The notes beneath the pieces are model-generated. The model was given only the letters and a program-made list of their open reading frames with translations, searched no databases and was not told where the DNA came from. This document shows positions 10,001 through 18,862 of a stretch of 64,000 nucleotides of DNA, piece after piece. Origin of the DNA: CAZKBP01 sp964551015 (GTDB lineage Bacteria > Bacteroidota > Bacteroidia > Cytophagales > Microscillaceae); the NCBI GenBank assembly GCA_964551015.1, contig CAZKBP010000001.1, positions 610,362 to 674,361 of the forward strand, written 5' to 3'. The stretch's first letter is position 1; each line of letters opens with the position of its first letter. The translations under genes were made by a program, and so were the position numbers.

Positions 10001-12132
10001 TTAATCGCCCAACGCAAAGAGCCACTCCCACTGTCATTGATATTGGTCACCGTAAAAGGATCAACATCACTGATTTTAGCAATACCCGCATCAAACGTGG
10101 CTCCTCCGTAGGCATCTTGGAAACCATTGAAAGCAACGTTGGTATTACTACCCTGACCAATGGCGGTCCCGATGTAGATGGAGTTGTCATCTGAAACCGT
10201 GACTGCGTAAACTCCATCATTGCCGTCTCCCCCGTAGTAAGTGCTCATCTCCAATGTTCCGTCATCATTAAATTTGGCCAAGAAACCATCTCCACCTCCT
10301 CCGTAAATCGTTTGATAGCCTGCAAAGACAAAATCACTGGCACTTCGCGTAAAGCCACCCATGTACACATCGTCGCCAAAAGCAGTAATTTGATTTTGTG
10401 TATCTGTATCGTCTCCACCGTAGTAGGTCGCCCATTGCCTTTGCCCTGCGGGGTTAAATTTAGCTAAAAAACTATCCGAGGCTCCGCCCCCGTAGGTATT
10501 TTGGAAACCATTTGCGCTGATGTTATTACTGCTTCCAGTTCCTCCTGCGAGATAAACTTGCCCTGCTTCATCCACAGCCACAGATACATCTCGCTCCAAA
10601 TCTCCTCCCCCGTAGTAAGTAGCCCACTGTCTCTGACCATTGAGATCAAACTTAACCAAAAAGGCATCTTGGCCTCCTGAGTAAGTATTTTGATGCCCAC
10701 TAGAAGCAATACCACCCGTACTCTCTGTGATCCCCGCCAGATAAACCTCTCCCGCAGGACTTACGCGGACTTCTAAGCCCTCGTCTCTACCAGTACCTCC
10801 GTAGTAGCTTGTCCAGATGCGGTTACCGTCGGTATCAAATCTAGCCAAAAAAGCATCTTCTCCGCCCGCATTAACGGTTTGATGAATCCCGAGCGTAATA
10901 AACCCTGATCCACTGGAAAGTGTATTTCCTGCTACATACACTTGGTCCTCCTTGACATCTACGGAAAGAGCCTCGTCGTTCTCTGTGCCTCCGAGGTAAG
11001 TTCCCCAGACCAGTTGTCCGTCGGGTGTAAACTTTGCCAAAAAAGCATCACTGCCTCCGGCCAAGTTGGGCTGAAATCCATTCATATGGATTCCATTTGC
11101 ACTTCTAGTATTGCCTGTGAGGTAAATTTGCCCCGTATTGTCCACCGCAATTCCTTGTCCATTATCATTATTATCTCCCCCAAAATAGGTAGCCCATTGT
11201 CTTTGACCGTCTGCATTAAATTTGGCAATAAAAGCATCTTCTCCTCCGGTCAGATTGGGCTGATGCGTCCCGCCTGAGCCTATATTATTGGCACTCTGGG
11301 TAAAACCTCCTAGATAGATTTCATCCGCATTGGCAGCCACAATTCCACGGGCTTGTTCTATGCCACTCCCTCCGTAGTAGCTACTCCAAAACAGATCAGG
11401 GTCAATCACCAGTGTAGTCTGTACATTGTATTCTCCTATGGCGAAGGAAAGCACGCCCGCTTCGGAGAGCTGATAAATGGCCGAGGTGCTCACCTGACCA
11501 GATTCAGCCATTTGGTAGGCCATCGGCTTGCCTTCTACCAGAAAGCCCTCATCGTGCTCGAGGCGTGCTGTGCCTTGCTGAGGATCCAGTCTTAGATCGC
11601 CTCCTGTATACTTTATCTGAAAATCACCTGGACGTCCTTCTGGTTTCACGACCACATCATACTTGATATTTTGATCTTTACCGTAGAAAATCACATCAAT
11701 GTTCGGATAAAGATTTTTGTAAATAATTTTCTGGAAACGACGCACCTGCGTAATTCCCTGAGGACAATGCCCTAAGTAGTAATTTTCTACATCGTGATCG
11801 GGTTCTTCGGCAAGAATTTCTACCTCAGGATTGGCTCCCAGCCATTGCATACGCACCAGATGAAATTGAGGCGTGGAGGGTTTGACCTGCTCTGTTTCGC
11901 TTGAAGAAGTTAGCCAGTAATAATGAATACCTTGGGCGGTAAAATACATTTGTACACCACCACCTTGCGCTTGGAATAAGACTTTTTGCCCATCGATGAG
12001 GGTTTTGATTTGACCCTTATTTTCCACGAACCGAATCGGTGAAGAGAAAGCTTGGATTTGATCTCGTGTTTGCCCTCTAAGCTGTACCTGAAAGCAAGAG
12101 AAGAGGCACAGAAAAATGATCAGTAGTCTCAT
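7042..12132 (-). CDS. Giant secreted SBBP-propeller / beta-helix / FN3 protein with T9SS sorting domain
   Basis: 1696 residues with signal peptide (LLIIFLCLFSCFQVQLRGQ). The order is: an N-terminal domain opening with FVENKGQ, typical of SBBP proteins (about 30-245); seven SBBP repeats, each marked by a (S/T)YxGG turn and a DAFLAKF strand (about 248-680), so one full seven-bladed propeller; a right-handed beta-helix region (about 690-930) with NIIGGNTRGIFLENASG-type rungs; a Cys-containing domain; three fibronectin type III domains (start marks PSNLSAITLSENQ, PANLQATAVSFAQ and PPFNLDASAVSEG); an Ig-like domain (YQWKKNGENIEGA); and a T9SS C-terminal sorting domain (SPNPGEDQVRLQL to KKIILH). 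It should be exported across the outer membrane and anchored or released. Its ligand is unknown; adhesion or polymer binding is likely. Confidence 0.9.
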   Translation of the reverse strand: MRLLIIFLCLFSCFQVQLRGQTRDQIQAFSSPIRFVENKGQIKTLIDGQKVLFQAQGGGVQMYFTAQGIHYYWLTSSSETEQVKPSTPQFHLVRMQWLGANPEVEILAEEPDHDVENYYLGHCPQGITQVRRFQKIIYKNLYPNIDVIFYGKDQNIKYDVVVKPEGRPGDFQIKYTGGDLRLDPQQGTARLEHDEGFLVEGKPMAYQMAESGQVSTSAIYQLSEAGVLSFAIGEYNVQTTLVIDPDLFWSSYYGGSGIEQARGIVAANADEIYLGGFTQSANNIGSGGTHQPNLTGGEDAFIAKFNADGQRQWATYFGGDNNDNGQGIAVDNTGQIYLTGNTRSANGIHMNGFQPNLAGGSDAFLAKFTPDGQLVWGTYLGGTENDEALSVDVKEDQVYVAGNTLSSGSGFITLGIHQTVNAGGEDAFLARFDTDGNRIWTSYYGGTGRDEGLEVRVSPAGEVYLAGITESTGGIASSGHQNTYSGGQDAFLVKFDLNGQRQWATYYGGGDLERDVSVAVDEAGQVYLAGGTGSSNNISANGFQNTYGGGASDSFLAKFNPAGQRQWATYYGGDDTDTQNQITAFGDDVYMGGFTRSASDFVFAGYQTIYGGGGDGFLAKFNDDGTLEMSTYYGGDGNDGVYAVTVSDDNSIYIGTAIGQGSNTNVAFNGFQDAYGGATFDAGIAKISDVDPFTVTNINDSGSGSLRWAINNANKVSTLKTIEFEVGGTIILASPLPVITDPVTIDGNSAPIPITVNGNNAGAGAIGLHLSASLCTVRGLRIINFTDGIYTDMNANNFSIFNSSLDNCTNGFHIEESTGGEIEGNIIGGNTRGIFLENASGVQISENFIGVQADGATASANNTGVDIQGISSASHSISSNIIAFNQNGIIFQNSTGPIALSQNLVYCQVGPEISLENGAANLSPPTITNASTTRITGTCIGCTDGDRIEVYTNGGQSCPAGGTDAQARFYVGAATVAGSAWELDNNITPFQTSLAFGHQVTATLNQIDPSSIIINSSELASSFAVRPPVSGSECALAIPFLAGDCDVPLEVVGTADGNFLSSPNTSNCPFSNVDIWLRFTSVSPSFLVRYESTNGKIPDLAIYRGNCSNLILTNCSIDNNIPIASITQEATVGLEYFIRIGNSSDASSMEGKICIVPTPAPSNLSAITLSENQIELNWNDNSQEETGYRVERRQGQTGSFTPVADLAANTRTFQDNNLSPNVEYCYRVRAIVGLGFSPYSNIACETTTELPEAPANLQATAVSFAQINLNWQFSGNRNEIEDFRIERRDVLNANIFQEIARVSADSNTFSDLSVSANINYTYRVRAFGANGNSNYSNEASAQTPIDPNVGTPVPPFNLDASAVSEGQIDLTWEYDVDPDVIFKIFRSLGNPDNFLLHDTFISDQLIDVKTYNDTLDISANTLYYYQVRACNAGGESDFSEIDSALAVCNLEIVVIPDGGEDEGGTQAICGGKAASLIINNTIFQANYQWKKNGENIEGANFPNYLASETGLYSCEVSVGGGCSEVSLNEVLVVVLGSPDDILIDLNGDRLQASIRDADHYQWYHDYTLVPGANDDFYEPTEPGVYFVVVSFQECASTSNLFYFGVTSLGEADISKALQVSPNPGEDQVRLQLAHPQNASMQIELIDLQGQVVAVWKDQKVAFDWQRTLDTSSLPRGLFFLEIQLGELIARKKIILH

Positions 12133-12314
12133 AGAAATCTAGTTTGAGTGTAGAAGTTTTTTTGGTGCGGGCAAATTCAGCGGAAGCGCACTGAAAAACA
12201 ATTTTTTGGAAAATTACAGAAGTTTTTTGCTAAATTGAAGCGTTATTTGACATTTCTATTAGTTTACTAAAAAGATTAAGTGCTGCTGCATTAATCACAA
12301 ACTATTGATTGACT

Positions 12315-13745
12315 ATGAATAAATACTGGCTGGGCTGGGGACTCGTCCTCCTCTTAACCACTTGTGTAGACATAAAGGAAATTCCTTTCATTGCATTTGA
12401 AGCAGGTTTTGAGGCCCCCTTGGTGGTACGGCAAAATGAAATGGTTCGCTTTGTTCCCTCTGCTAGTACCGATCAGGCCAAGCGTTTCCTGTGGAGATTC
12501 GGGAACGAACGCCAAGACTCTTCCTTGTTGGCTAGCCCTAGTTACGCATATGATTCCATCGGTACTTATTCGGTACAACTCACCGTGGAGATTGAAAAGT
12601 CAAATGGGTTGCAGGTAGATGCTTTCACCCGAAATATCAACGTATTACCAGCCACCGAAACCCTCGGTGATAGTGTTGAAAGCCGTTTTGGGCAGGCAGA
12701 AATGGACGAGCGAGGAGCTGTACTAACTCCTACTCGCGCCAATGGCTTCGCTTGGGCAGGACAAAGGAACATCAACACCTTACTGGTTGCCAAGACCGAT
12801 ACCAACCAAATAATCCAAGCCGGATGGCCTCGCACATTTAGTAATTTTGGGACGGGACAAATTTTTGTCCGAGATATGGTCGAGACCTTGGATCAAAGTC
12901 TGATCTTGGTTGGTTATTTTCAGTATGAAAGCGCAGACCACGAGGCTTTTATTTTAAAATTGGACTCAGAAGGCAATGAAGTCTGGCGTAGAATCCTAGA
13001 TTCAGAAAAAGACGAACGCTTCGTGGGTATATTCGAGGACGAAAATCAGCAATTGATTGTGGTCGGTACCATTACCTCAGATCGTCCGGCCATCGTAGTA
13101 TACCAATATGATGCAACTGGGAATTTAATCTCACCTTACACCCTACCCCAAAGCTTGTGTAGGAGCTGTTCGGCAGAAGCTATTCGCCGCACTAGTGATG
13201 GAGGTTTTGCGGTGGCGGGCACGGGTATAGATCGCCCCTTGATTGTCAAGTTCGGCCCTCTTTATCGCTACGAAGCAAGAAGCATCCTCAATCTTTCGGG
13301 ACGAGGCTTAGCTTTAACGCAGCTACAAGATGGCAAATACGTGTTGGCCGGAGAGCAGGGAGCAAATACCCAAGACAGTACCAACGCTTTTCTGGCAAAA
13401 TTTGATTTTGTGGGAGGCGTAGAAGCTTGGCTCCAATCTTTTGTCTTGTATCAAGAGCGTTTTTATGATATTTATCAAAATGAAAATCTAGACCTCATCT
13501 TACTGGGAGAGCATCGCAATCCGTTATCCAGTACAGATATATTGCTAGCTAGGTTCGGTAGTCGTAATGGCCTTCTCCGAGAGGTGCATCTGCTCGGGAA
13601 CAATAGACAACAAAATGCGGGCAGATTTTATTTATCCCCAGAGGGAAATATGACCATTATTGGTACTACCGAAGAAAATCAGGGCTTCTTGGGTAGGCAA
13701 GATATTTCCATCCTCAGATTGAAGGCAGATTTTTGGAGTCAATGA
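12315..13745 (+). CDS. PKD-domain lipoprotein with propeller-like repeats
   Basis: About 476 residues from the ATG at 12315; a TTG six bases upstream would add two residues and is less likely. The signal peptide ends in LLLTTC, a lipobox, so the protein is probably a lipoprotein. Residues about 30-110 form a PKD-like domain (FVPSASTDQAKRFLWRFGN, then YAYDSIGTYSVQLTVE). The rest consists of repeats of the type AFILKLDSEGNEVWRRI and AFLAKFDFVGG, resembling blades of an SBBP or delta-60 propeller. It is transcribed away from the giant SBBP protein across a 180-bp spacer and converges on the phosphoesterase gene. Function unknown; the shared repeat style suggests a related surface role. Confidence 0.75.
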   Translation: MNKYWLGWGLVLLLTTCVDIKEIPFIAFEAGFEAPLVVRQNEMVRFVPSASTDQAKRFLWRFGNERQDSSLLASPSYAYDSIGTYSVQLTVEIEKSNGLQVDAFTRNINVLPATETLGDSVESRFGQAEMDERGAVLTPTRANGFAWAGQRNINTLLVAKTDTNQIIQAGWPRTFSNFGTGQIFVRDMVETLDQSLILVGYFQYESADHEAFILKLDSEGNEVWRRILDSEKDERFVGIFEDENQQLIVVGTITSDRPAIVVYQYDATGNLISPYTLPQSLCRSCSAEAIRRTSDGGFAVAGTGIDRPLIVKFGPLYRYEARSILNLSGRGLALTQLQDGKYVLAGEQGANTQDSTNAFLAKFDFVGGVEAWLQSFVLYQERFYDIYQNENLDLILLGEHRNPLSSTDILLARFGSRNGLLREVHLLGNNRQQNAGRFYLSPEGNMTIIGTTEENQGFLGRQDISILRLKADFWSQ

Positions 13746-13780
13746 GAGATTCTCTTGGCTTTCAATGGCTTATCTAAACC

Positions 13781-13813
13781 TGCCAGACTTTGGAGGTCTG
13801 GCAAGTTTTTTTT
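13781..13813. terminator. Bidirectional intrinsic terminator
   Basis: A perfect 8-bp stem TGCCAGAC / GTCTGGCA (13781-13788 with 13796-13803) around a 7-base loop, followed by eight T on the plus strand (13806-13813); an A-rich stretch lies on the other side (TAAAC). It sits between the convergent PKD lipoprotein and phosphoesterase genes. Confidence 0.85.
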
Positions 13814-13836
13814 AGAATTTTTGATGTTGAATGGTC

Positions 13837-15966
13837 TTATTTCTTGATGATTCTTCGGGTGTAAGTCTGTGCTCCTAATTCGGCTCGGAGGAGGTAGGTT
13901 CCTGATCTCAAACTTGCTAAGTCCAACTCCCAATCACCAGAGATGCCTTGTAATCTTTGGCGATGTACCAAGCGGCCAAAACGATCGTAGATAAAAATTT
14001 CTCCATCACTAGGGTCTTCAGAAGTTATTCCAATTTTCAAGCGATCCAAGAAAGGATTGGCGTAAATTTTTAGGGCTTCTTCGGAATGATCTTCCTCAGG
14101 GGATGAACCCTTGCTCTGCGCTCGTGGAAGCTCATATTTCACCACCAAAAGCGGTGCTTTGCTACTTACCCCGTCGTAAGCTTCTGCCGTTCTTCTGCCC
14201 GAGCCTTTGATAATAATCGCCAAGTGATGCCCCGCTTCCCAATCTGCTCGATGGACGATCTCTTGCACAATGCCAGACAAATCTGGTGTTCTCTGATCTA
14301 AGCCAGCCTCTCCGGTACGGTTCCAACTGGCTGGCTTCCATTGGATACGGGCTTGGGTCAGGCTTCTTTTGGAAATATTGCCATTTGCATTCACAAAAGC
14401 GGGTGCATTCCCGATGGCTTCTCCCGCAATGGTCAGCGTTCCCTTTCGGTTGTTGGTTTCATCTACGGTAAATTGAAGGTAAGCCTCCGTGATGATAGCT
14501 CCCTGCGAAATGTAAAGATTTTGAAAGCGCATGCCTATTTTTTGCTCTCCTTGTATCCAGCCGTCGTAGACCAGTTCCAAATCTGAGCTAGTCAGGTACA
14601 TCGTTCCCAGCCAGCTTTCTTCGGCATCGTCTTCACTGGCAAAGACTCGAGCGGCGATCTCACCCGTGAAGATAGGCGGCACTGCTGTATCCTTTTTCTC
14701 AATGTAAACCACAGAACCGTTGCTCGGCTCCCAGATCTCAATGCCTTTGGGCAAAGTAAAAAGGCTATCCTCTGTCAAATAGGCCACTTGCTCCACGCTG
14801 GCCGTTTTGACAGTGCGAGCTTCTATGCCCGTAGAATCTACCCAAATCCATTTGAACTGGGTAAAACTATCCGAATCGCGCGTCCAGCCATACGTGCGAT
14901 CATTACTCCGCGTGATTCCCCAAGAGCCTTCTCCTAAGAACACGATTCCTCGCTGGTCATCTCTGACAAAACCCTGCTCACTGTCTGATCCTGTATCTGG
15001 GCGGAGTGGCCAGGTGGTTTTGACCACGTGGGCGTCGCACTCTACGGCTAAGTTTACCCCGTATTCATAGAAAAGGTTGGCCCAGTTACTATACTGGCTG
15101 GTTTGGTAAGACTTGCCCGAATTGTGCGGTGCAATGGGATAATGATATTGTGCCATCTTCCAAACTACTTGATCTTGATGCTCGGCCAAATCCTGCGCCA
15201 GCCACTCGGTTTGGCTACCACTGATAGCATTGAGTGAATTGAGCGTGTAAATCCGCATCAGATTTCCACCCAAATTCACAGCGTAGGTGATATTGTCATC
15301 TTTGACATCAAAGAGCCTTTGTACCACTTCATTGGAAAGCTCGTGATTGCCTCGGGCGGGCAAAATGGGCGTCAGGCGTCCATCTGCGGTAATGGTATGT
15401 TGCCAATCGTTAAACCAGCTTTTCCATTGTCCATTGGTGCCTGTATTGGTATAATCACCACCAAAGACCACTAGATGAGGGCGTAATTTGGCGACCATTT
15501 GATTGGAGCGCACCCGTGGATCGTGGCTAGAGGTTGAAAACCAGTCCGAGCGACGCGAATCGCCGCCCGCCACGATAGAAAGTCTTTCTCCAGAATGGTC
15601 GGGTAAGGTTTTGAACCAATAACGCTGACTTAAGCCTTCACTATCTCTGACCACGAAATAATAAGCCGTATTGGGCTCTAGATTGCTCAGGCGTACGAAG
15701 TAATTATCCATACCTTTAAAGCTCACGGTGCGGTCGGGGCTTTGTTGAAATGGATAGAGGCTGTAGTTCCTTCCTTGATCCACTTTGCCATAATAAACGA
15801 CTGGATTGCTCCCCGAGCGTTGATCCCAGCCGATGGTCATTTGGTGGGCAGGGTCTTCACGCACGATGAGGCGGAATTTATCCTGACGCGCTTGCGCCAG
15901 AGAAGGCCAAAACAACAATAAGCACAGCCCGACAAAGAGGAGGTTAAAGTAATCAGGTTTCATCAT
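13837..15966 (-). CDS. Secreted metallophosphoesterase (purple-acid-phosphatase-like) with T9SS sorting domain
   Basis: About 709 residues from the ATG at 15966, chosen because it starts directly at a signal peptide (MMKPDYFNLLFVGLC to SLAQA); a frame extending to 16098 adds 44 residues without signal character. An FN3-like purple-acid-phosphatase N-domain (VVYYGKV, LEPNTAYYFVVRDSEG) precedes a calcineurin-type core with AGGDSRRS, FGGDYTNTG, RGNHEL and QYHYP; the last metal motif, normally GHxH, reads CDAHV. A C-terminal beta domain (YLQFTVDETNNRKGTLTI) and a T9SS sorting domain (IYANPFLDRLKIG to YTRRIIKK) follow. It probably hydrolyses phosphate esters outside the cell. The altered last motif could change metal binding. 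Confidence 0.88.
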   Translation of the reverse strand: MMKPDYFNLLFVGLCLLLFWPSLAQARQDKFRLIVREDPAHQMTIGWDQRSGSNPVVYYGKVDQGRNYSLYPFQQSPDRTVSFKGMDNYFVRLSNLEPNTAYYFVVRDSEGLSQRYWFKTLPDHSGERLSIVAGGDSRRSDWFSTSSHDPRVRSNQMVAKLRPHLVVFGGDYTNTGTNGQWKSWFNDWQHTITADGRLTPILPARGNHELSNEVVQRLFDVKDDNITYAVNLGGNLMRIYTLNSLNAISGSQTEWLAQDLAEHQDQVVWKMAQYHYPIAPHNSGKSYQTSQYSNWANLFYEYGVNLAVECDAHVVKTTWPLRPDTGSDSEQGFVRDDQRGIVFLGEGSWGITRSNDRTYGWTRDSDSFTQFKWIWVDSTGIEARTVKTASVEQVAYLTEDSLFTLPKGIEIWEPSNGSVVYIEKKDTAVPPIFTGEIAARVFASEDDAEESWLGTMYLTSSDLELVYDGWIQGEQKIGMRFQNLYISQGAIITEAYLQFTVDETNNRKGTLTIAGEAIGNAPAFVNANGNISKRSLTQARIQWKPASWNRTGEAGLDQRTPDLSGIVQEIVHRADWEAGHHLAIIIKGSGRRTAEAYDGVSSKAPLLVVKYELPRAQSKGSSPEEDHSEEALKIYANPFLDRLKIGITSEDPSDGEIFIYDRFGRLVHRQRLQGISGDWELDLASLRSGTYLLRAELGAQTYTRRIIKK

Positions 15967-16145
15967 TAAATCACGGTAAGTTAGAGATTGTAAGTCGCAG
16001 ATGTCTTTTGTAAATGTATCGGTAAATAGATAAATGCGGATGTTTGAATTACTTATTCTTTGGATTTTGGAACCTCTAAATAAAGGCATTCTCTCCAATT
16101 TCGTGTTAAATTGATGTGAAGATTTTAAGAAAGTAACAATTCCTT

Positions 16146-16153
16146 TATCTTTG
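16146..16153 (+). promoter_or_regulatory. Candidate -7 promoter element
   Basis: TATCTTTG matches the Bacteroidota -7 consensus TAnnTTTG and lies 51 bases before the ATG of the membrane-protein gene at 16205. No TTTG box is clear at the -33 position. Confidence 0.35.
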
Positions 16154-16204
16154 TCTTGTATGGTTATCTAGAAACCGCTAGGTTTAAAAACGAATAATTA
16201 TCTG

Positions 16205-17071
16205 ATGCGTGAAATCTTCTCCCCCAAACTCATCCGAATCCTTCAGATTGTGTGTGCGCTCTTGCTGGCTGGCCGTGCCTGGGAGCATTTTTTCTTTGAT
16301 CCCCCCTACCGAGCCATTTTCTGGAATCCAGTGTGGATGAGCTTTTGGGTAGAAGGTGTGTTGGGAATGACTTGGGAAGATTTTCTAGCGCATCCCCATA
16401 CAGACCCCTATACGCAGACTTTGGTACGCTGGCTGGGCGTTTGCTTGTTGTTAGCGGCGATGGGGAGTCTATTGGCTCAGCGCAAATGGAAAATCGTGGG
16501 GTTAGGTTTATGGATTTCGGCACTGATTTTGGCCTTTCATAATTTTTGTGCTTTTGCCAATAAGGGCTACCAAATTGCCCAGCTGATCGAGCAGGCTGCG
16601 CAGATTTTCACGCCTATTCTGCTCTATCTTTTGGTTTATAAACGCGCTGAGCGGGTGATGTTTTTCACCAAAATTGCCATTGCGTTGACCTTTCTGGGGC
16701 ACGGGCTGTACGCGATGGGCTTTCATCCTGTGCCGGGGATTTTTATAGAAATGTTTGTGCGTACCTTAGGCTTTACGGAGGCAGGAGCGAGAACCTTTTT
16801 GTGGTGGGTCGGATGGCTAGACATAGTAGTAGCAGTAGGTATCTTTGTACCCAAGCTAGACCAAATCGTGCTGGCCTATGCCATTGTGTGGGGCTTCCTG
16901 ACGGCCTTCGCCCGGCTGACTAGCTTCGTGAGCTTGGATTACTTCTTTTGGATTAGCCTGCACCAGTGGCTCTTTGAGTTTTTGGTGAGAATTCCGCACT
17001 TTATGTTGCCCATCTTGGTGGCTTACCACTTGGGGCTAAGTCGCTCCAAGCAGGCATTGGAGGTAGCTTGA
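16205..17071 (+). CDS. Polytopic membrane protein with internal duplication (DoxX-like)
   Basis: 288 residues, about eight hydrophobic helices, no signal peptide. Two halves look alike: LRILQIVCALLLAGRAWEHF followed by VEGVLGMTWEDF and LVRWLGVCLLL in the first, and FFTKIAIALTFLGHGLYAMG followed by VRTLGFTEAGA and WWVGWLDIVVAV in the second. This arrangement resembles DoxX/DUF-type four-helix membrane units in tandem. Function is unknown. The gene is transcribed away from the phosphoesterase gene; the next gene starts 134 bp downstream. DoxX-like assignment is tentative. Confidence 0.7.
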   Translation: MREIFSPKLIRILQIVCALLLAGRAWEHFFFDPPYRAIFWNPVWMSFWVEGVLGMTWEDFLAHPHTDPYTQTLVRWLGVCLLLAAMGSLLAQRKWKIVGLGLWISALILAFHNFCAFANKGYQIAQLIEQAAQIFTPILLYLLVYKRAERVMFFTKIAIALTFLGHGLYAMGFHPVPGIFIEMFVRTLGFTEAGARTFLWWVGWLDIVVAVGIFVPKLDQIVLAYAIVWGFLTAFARLTSFVSLDYFFWISLHQWLFEFLVRIPHFMLPILVAYHLGLSRSKQALEVA

Positions 17072-17205
17072 AGCCTTCGGCGAGTTGAGCCAAGTCTGCT
17101 GCTTTAAAACGAGGCACTTCTTTTTTAAGAGGATTTCTTGTAAAGCCTAAAAAAGTGGTAATTCATTTTTATCCATTATATTAGAGGAAATAAAGATGCA
17201 GGTCA

Positions 17206-18234
17206 ATGAAGCTTTACACAAACCATGCACAATGGATTGGCTTACTTGTTTGGAGCTTTTCATTTTTCTCTTGTAGCCAAGAATGGAGTGCAGAGGAGGC
17301 CATGTTGGTGGCTGATCCGGATAGCTCTGTCCTGTTGGTACAAGAAAATCGCTTTACACTCACTTCTTACTCTCGGGAAGGAGGAATCACTCAAAAAGGA
17401 GGCTATACCTATTATTACCTGACTAATTATGATCTTGCGACGGGTGAGAAACGAGTATCAATCAAGACGGCGGAGGACTACTTTGAAAAACAACAACTCT
17501 TGGCTGTGATAGATGGAAAGGCTTGGTTTTGGAGTCCTAAGGACGACTTAGGCTTGCATGCGAGAGACCCAAAGAGCTTGGAAGTTTTACATCGGGAATC
17601 GGATATTTTGGCTAAAAACCCCGATTGGGGGGATGAATTTGTTCGCCAAGCGGGGAGTATAGATCGATATTACACCTATCTGCCCGAGATCAAAAAGCTA
17701 TTCATCACCGCGGCCAGTGGACAGTTTTATCTCTTTGATGACCAAAATTTGCTTTTACACAAACAAAGTGAAAAACCGCTTGTACCTTCGTTTTCAGATC
17801 AATATTTTCAGATACGAGCTACTTTGAAAGATTCGCTACGACTTACTCTTGAAGGAGAGCTTCGTAAAGCCCTTACTTTGAATCGGGAAACCTTTTCGGA
17901 AATCAATTTTCTAAACCCCTTATTCCTTTGTAATCTTTCCCTTGGCTCAGGAACAGATGCTTTGTACCATGCTCAGCGTCATATGATCTTTGTGCTTTCA
18001 GAGAGTAAAATCGGAGAAGACAAAGAGATTTTGTTATCGGGAGTGACGCTATCTCCACGGGTAGAGAATCAATGGAGCATTCCTTTGACCAGTAAAAACC
18101 CGAGAGAAATAAGCACTTCCAATTGCTTGGAAGTGGGTTTGAACGGGGATTTCTTAATCTTGGTTTTTGAGAAAAAGATTTTTTGCATTGATGTAGCACG
18201 AGCGAAGATTCATTGGGAAAAAGTGTATGAATGA
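17206..18234 (+). CDS. Hypothetical lipoprotein
   Basis: 342 residues, family not recognised. The N-terminus (GLLVWSFSFFSCSQEW) is a lipoprotein signal with the modified Cys near residue 23. The mature part alternates beta-rich segments (VLLVQENRFTL, YTYYYLTNYDLATGEK, AWFWSPKDDLGLHARDPKSL, LEVGLNGDFLILVFEKKIFCID, ending AKIHWEKVYE), reminiscent of the PQQ/propeller type of protein that reports stored values. The pattern is weak and no catalytic motif is visible. An ATG ten bases upstream (17196) is out of frame. Confidence 0.65.
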   Translation: MKLYTNHAQWIGLLVWSFSFFSCSQEWSAEEAMLVADPDSSVLLVQENRFTLTSYSREGGITQKGGYTYYYLTNYDLATGEKRVSIKTAEDYFEKQQLLAVIDGKAWFWSPKDDLGLHARDPKSLEVLHRESDILAKNPDWGDEFVRQAGSIDRYYTYLPEIKKLFITAASGQFYLFDDQNLLLHKQSEKPLVPSFSDQYFQIRATLKDSLRLTLEGELRKALTLNRETFSEINFLNPLFLCNLSLGSGTDALYHAQRHMIFVLSESKIGEDKEILLSGVTLSPRVENQWSIPLTSKNPREISTSNCLEVGLNGDFLILVFEKKIFCIDVARAKIHWEKVYE

Positions 18235-18305
18235 GTTCTGAGATCAATAGGATAGCTATCAATAACAAATCCCTAAGTTGACGGCCTTGACCGCGTCGCC
18301 TAAGC

Positions 18306-18677
18306 TCAAGCTTTTTGCAGAAGTTCTTTGCTGAGCTTCCACAATCGCTCCGCCGCTTCATCATCGCAAGCGTGAGCATTTACGCCAAAATACCGAGCCA
18401 TCGGGCTATTAGGGTCGGTGGGGGTGGCAATGTCACAATCTTCGCAGTACACACCGGGTTTACCTGCTAGCAATTCTGAAGTAGCAGCCTACAAAGTAGT
18501 GGAGCATCCTAGTTCGGGGGTTTTGAAGCCCTGCTTGGCCAGCTCGGAAGGCTCTCCATTTTCATCGATCCAGCCGAGGGCGACCATTTCTTCTTGGGGT
18601 AAATGATGCTGAAGAGGCGCGAAAATACCTCCGGGATGAACGGCAAAAGCCAAACCATCCTTTTCCAGGCGTCAGTG
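18306..18677 (-). pseudogene. Decayed short-chain dehydrogenase C-terminal remnant with two in-frame stops
   Basis: On the minus strand one frame reads as the C-terminal third of an SDR of the retinol-dehydrogenase-like group: RLEKDGLAFAVHPGGIFAPL, then PQEEMVALGWIDENGE, GFKTPELGCSTTL, AATSELLAGKPGVYCEDCDI and LWKLSKELLQKA before a natural stop at 18306. It is broken by a TAG at 18489-18491 and a TGA at 18672-18674. The TAG falls where the family has Trp (TGG), and a TGG origin is plausible for the TGA too. Upstream of about 18680 no homology is visible, so the Rossmann half is gone. The remaining non-coding bases 18235-18305 and 18680-18862 show nothing recognisable. Confidence 0.8.
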
Positions 18678-18862
18678 CAAAAGACTTTTGACTAAAGTAA
18701 CCCTTAAATTCCCTAGACCACTTCATAGTAAAAACCCTACCTTAAAATACTATTTATTCTAAGCGAATTCCCTAGTTTCTCCCCTAGCCCCTCACTTATC
18801 AATTGCGTTTTATTGATATAATTTAAGATCTACAACTTTCAGAAACAAATGACAGCAAAATT

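Noticed and set aside
17903..18379. 158-codon minus-strand frame across the lipoprotein end and the spacer
   Set aside because: It is antisense to the lipoprotein gene. The SDR remnant in the neighbouring frame explains the protein-like part.
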